DNA from: Paracoccaceae bacterium
Lineage (GTDB): Bacteria; Pseudomonadota; Alphaproteobacteria; Rhodobacterales; Rhodobacteraceae
DNA: 8,810 nucleotides
Assembly (NCBI GenBank): GCA_030626365.1
Contig: DAOUPC010000104.1
Span: 1 to 8,810, forward strand
Direction of reading: 5' to 3'
Below, piece by piece: positions 7,257 through 8,810 of the stretch. The notes below the pieces were generated by a model, which saw only the letters and a program-made list of their open reading frames with translations, searched no databases and was not told the DNA's origin. Position numbers and translations under genes: made by a program. Position 1 is the stretch's first letter. Every line of letters starts with the position of its first letter.

Positions 7257-7830
7257 CCGTGACCGTCAGCCCCAGCATCCGCCACACCTGCATACCGCCA
7301 CGGTAGTAATGGATCATCTCGGGCGGATATCCGGCCTTGATCATCTGGCGCGCCGCGGTTGGGGACTGGCCACACCACGGCCCGTTGCAAAACAGGGCAA
7401 CCGGTTTCGCGTTGATGCATTCGAACCCGTCAAAATCAATTTCACAGCCCAGTTCCCCAAGCCGCTCTGCCGCCTCGCCAAAGGGGATAGAGATCGCACC
7501 GGGGATCGACCCCGTTGCAAAATGCTTGGGCACGCGGCTGTCGATCACAATCGCATCCGGGTCTGTCAGCATGGCCAGCAGTTCCAGTTCTCCGATTGTT
7601 TTGACACCGGGGGCCGGGGCAATCGGCTGAACGCAGAACGGCGGGCAGGCCCGTGACGTCAACGTCCAATCGCCGCCGATCCTGTTCGCGTTATCCTGTA
7701 TCCGGGCGATATCGACAGGGCCGGTTTCGGTCTGCACCGTTACCGACGCGACATCACGCTGGATATTGACCGGCTCGGCCACTGCGGGCGTTGCAAAGGC
7801 AAGGGCAATCGCCCAGATAATTGGTTTCAT
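7252..7830 (-). CDS. Exported rhodanese-like sulfurtransferase-domain protein, cysteine-rich
   Basis: 192-residue protein with a Sec signal peptide: MKP, a hydrophobic run to about residue 15, and ATPAVA-EP giving likely cleavage after A18, so it acts in the periplasm. The rhodanese domain spans about 75-190: AIVIDSRVPKHFATGSIPGAISIPF, then the active-site region LFCNGPWCGQSPTAARQM and a C-terminal YYRGGMQVW. C148 aligns with the catalytic cysteine, but the loop is longer than in classical rhodaneses and contains a second cysteine (C153). An N-terminal CPPFC (C62, C66) plus C129 and C138 add four further cysteines. ATG at 7830 follows AAGGGA at good spacing, and the Usp gene ends only 15 bases upstream, so the two are likely co-transcribed. 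A role in thiol/sulfur or redox handling is inferred; the substrate is unknown. Confidence 0.88.
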   Translation of the reverse strand: MKPIIWAIALAFATPAVAEPVNIQRDVASVTVQTETGPVDIARIQDNANRIGGDWTLTSRACPPFCVQPIAPAPGVKTIGELELLAMLTDPDAIVIDSRVPKHFATGSIPGAISIPFGEAAERLGELGCEIDFDGFECINAKPVALFCNGPWCGQSPTAARQMIKAGYPPEMIHYYRGGMQVWRMLGLTVTE

Positions 7831-7845
7831 TCAGATAATCCCTTG

Positions 7846-8253
7846 TCAGCGAACGACATGAACTGCGCAGGCCGCGTGACGGACCACCTGCGAAGCGGTT
7901 GAACCCAGCAGCAAATCCTGCATGCCGGGACGATGCGAGGCAATAACGATCAGGTCAGGTTTGTTGACCTCTGCCCAATCCAGGATCGAGCGGCCTGAAT
8001 GGCCCTCGATCACGATGCCCTCGGCCCCCGGAATGGTGGCCGCCAGTTCGTCCAGCTCTGCCCGGATCGCTTGCCGGGCTTCAGCGATATAGTCGACCGG
8101 CATATAGGAAATCGCATAGCCGGGGATGTGTTCAACCACATGAAGCAAGGTAATCTTTGCCCCCGGCACAGCAAGAATCCGGGCCAGTTTCAGCGGGCCA
8201 GTGACATCGCGCTCGGCGTCAAAGGATATCGGGACAAGTATGTTGTGATACAT
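7846..8253 (-). CDS. Universal stress protein, UspF-like
   Basis: 135-residue cytoplasmic UspA-superfamily protein. MYHNILVPISF is the first strand, ITLLHVVEHIPGY the second, and IVIEGHSGRSILDWAEVNKPDLIVIASHRPG leads into LLLGSTASQVVRHAACAVHVVR. This C-terminal signature (SHRP...LLGS.A..VVRHA...VVR) is that of the UspF type rather than the archetypal G-2x-G-9x-G(S/T) loop: the glycines before the loop are replaced by Ala105 and Arg108 and the loop is one residue shorter. Nucleotide binding is therefore plausible but not assured. The start ATG at 8253 has a perfect AAAGGAGGG ribosome site, embedded in a strong inverted repeat. An FNR-like site lies about 60 bases upstream of the start codon, fitting the oxygen-limitation control of many proteobacterial usp genes. 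The rhodanese-like gene follows in the same unit. Confidence 0.95.
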   Translation of the reverse strand: MYHNILVPISFDAERDVTGPLKLARILAVPGAKITLLHVVEHIPGYAISYMPVDYIAEARQAIRAELDELAATIPGAEGIVIEGHSGRSILDWAEVNKPDLIVIASHRPGMQDLLLGSTASQVVRHAACAVHVVR

Positions 8254-8254
8254 C

Positions 8255-8285
8255 GGATAACCCTCCTTTCAGGTCAGGGTTATCC
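8255..8285 (-). promoter_or_regulatory. Perfect inverted repeat enclosing the usp ribosome-binding site
   Basis: GGATAACCCT (8255-8264) and AGGGTTATCC (8276-8285) are exact 10-bp inverted copies with 11 bases between. In minus-strand RNA the loop bases CCU and AGG can pair as well, leaving a GA bulge and a GAA triloop. The AAAGGAGGG ribosome site would then lie almost wholly inside the stem, which ends one base before the AUG. It may be a translational switch. Alternatively it is a DNA operator, as the two arms are 21 bp apart centre to centre, two helical turns. Confidence 0.7.
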
Positions 8286-8291
8286 TGCACG

Positions 8292-8309
8292 AAAATCGGC
8301 GTTCCCGCC
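8292..8309 (-). terminator. Short GC hairpin with four T, weak terminator candidate
   Basis: On the minus strand GGCG (8309-8306), a GGAA loop and CGCC (8301-8298) are followed by GATTTT (to 8292). The stem is only 4 bp, so at best it is a weak stop for the upstream monooxygenase gene; it also overlaps the region expected to hold the usp promoter. Confidence 0.2.
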
Positions 8310-8323
8310 TTGATCCATGTCAG
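8310..8323. promoter_or_regulatory. FNR/CRP-family (FnrL-like) binding site candidate
   Basis: TTGATCCATGTCAG matches TTGAT-N4-ATCAA at 8 of 10 positions, with one perfect half-site. Its centre is 63-64 bases upstream of the usp ATG. A class II activator at -41.5 would put the start near 8275; the candidate -10 element GATAAC (8284-8279) would put it near 8272, roughly consistent. FNR-type control of usp genes is well known in proteobacteria; the assignment here is an inference from the motif and position. Confidence 0.45.
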
Positions 8324-8326
8324 CCC

Positions 8327-8347
8327 GGGACCCCGGCCATGGGGCCC
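8327..8347 (-). terminator. GC-rich hairpin directly after the monooxygenase stop codon
   Basis: GGG-A-CCCC (8327-8334) pairs with GGGGCCC (8341-8347) with one bulged base and a 6-base loop, directly abutting the stop codon at 8348. It is a strong 7-bp GC stem but no T-run follows on the minus strand, so it may end or attenuate transcription, or protect the transcript's 3' end. Confidence 0.35.
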
Positions 8348-8668
8348 TCAATCAAAGCTGGCAACCACGTCATACAGCACAGGTTCAAAACTGCGGCACG
8401 ATTCCTGAAACTGGCGGTTATAGACCCGCATTTCATCACTGCGCAGCATTGCCTGAAAATCTTCGCGCCGGGTCCATTGTGAATAATTGGCGATCCGGGT
8501 CTGGGCGTCGTTCACGTGCAACCCCGCGGCGATGAAACCGGGCTGCTTTGAGATAAACTTGGCATAGGCATCGGTCAGGGCCTCAAGAAGGTCCTGGCAG
8601 GTGCCCGGCGATGTCTCAAACGTGGTGATAACCGTCTGTACCGAGGCGTCTTTGGAAATAACTGGCAT
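8348..8668 (-). CDS. Antibiotic biosynthesis monooxygenase (ABM) fold protein
   Basis: 106-residue protein of the ABM dimeric alpha/beta-barrel family (quinol monooxygenase, heme-degrading and related enzymes, many of unknown substrate). VQTVITTFETSPGTCQDLLEAL is the first strand and helix; QPGFIAAGLHVNDAQTRIANYSQWTRREDFQAML is the family core with the conserved PGF and the W of the YxxW strand. The ATG at 8668 is chosen over an upstream in-frame ATG at 8734 because GGGAGA precedes it at good spacing and the extra 22 residues (Arg/Pro-rich) do not resemble the family. Hairpins and a 94-base gap separate it from the usp gene, so it is probably its own unit. Its substrate cannot be told from sequence. 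Confidence 0.88.
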   Translation of the reverse strand: MPVISKDASVQTVITTFETSPGTCQDLLEALTDAYAKFISKQPGFIAAGLHVNDAQTRIANYSQWTRREDFQAMLRSDEMRVYNRQFQESCRSFEPVLYDVVASFD

Positions 8669-8747
8669 AGGATTCTCCCTGAGTGTTGGCGCAAGCCTAT
8701 CACAGCGCCCGCTGAACCGAAGGGGCATCTGCACCGGTTCTCCACTT

Positions 8748-8769
8748 TTGGTAACAAAACGTTAACCAA
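8748..8769. promoter_or_regulatory. Imperfect palindrome between divergent genes
   Basis: TTGGTAAC (8748-8755), a 5-base AAAAC spacer and GTTAACCAA (8761-8769) form an inverted repeat with one extra T in the right arm. It is the most AT-rich patch in the gap between the ABM gene and the gene starting at 8801, so an operator or part of a promoter is plausible. No regulator can be named. Confidence 0.4.
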
Positions 8770-8800
8770 GCTTACCGATGCTTGCCACGGAAGGAAAACA

Positions 8801-8810
8801 ATGCGTGGCA
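8801..8810 (+). CDS. Start of an unidentified gene running off the window
   Basis: ATG CGT GGC at the last ten bases is preceded by AAGGA (8791-8795), five bases before the start, and by the only promoter-like AT-rich region at this end. Only three codons are visible, so no product can be proposed; it is called from the ribosome site alone. Confidence 0.4.

Noticed and set aside
8762..8776. CtrA-type site (TTAA-N7-TTAA)
   Set aside because: TTAA is present but the second half at N7 reads TACC; only one half-site matches.

Overview
The window looks like ordinary chromosome from an alphaproteobacterium, most likely Rhodobacterales (Roseobacter group). The basis is the high-GC codon usage, the YcjX/YcjF pair, an IleS of the long alphaproteobacterial type, and short intergenic gaps with AAAGGAGGG-type Shine-Dalgarno sequences. 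No mobile element, CRISPR array, tRNA or rRNA is visible, and there is no gene-free stretch longer than about 200 bases.

Layout. Positions 1-2499 (minus) hold the N-terminal 833 codons of isoleucyl-tRNA synthetase; its C-terminus is outside the window. A 195-base leader carries a plausible promoter and a hairpin. Positions 2695-6360 (minus) form a tight four-gene operon transcribed in the order YcjX-type GTPase, GNAT acetyltransferase, YcjF/DUF697 membrane protein, VIT/CCC1-type Fe/Mn transporter. All three junctions are 4-base stop/start overlaps, so translation is probably coupled. truA (6461-7228, plus) is divergent from this operon and convergent with the next group.

Positions 7252-8668 (minus) hold an antibiotic-biosynthesis-monooxygenase-fold protein, a UspF-type universal stress protein and, 15 bases further on, an exported cysteine-rich rhodanese-like protein. 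The Usp and rhodanese genes look like one stress/redox transcription unit. A gene on the plus strand appears to start at 8801 and runs off the end.

Functionally, the left half couples envelope-stress-type proteins (YcjX/YcjF) to a metal transporter with a repeated His/Asp tail. The right half couples a cytoplasmic stress protein to a periplasmic sulfur/redox protein. I do not see a clearly new multi-gene system. The most interesting signals are a perfect 10-bp inverted repeat that would bury the Shine-Dalgarno of the universal stress gene, an FNR-like site just upstream of it, the DHxx tandem repeat on the metal transporter, and the fully overlapping YcjX-GNAT-YcjF-VIT operon.
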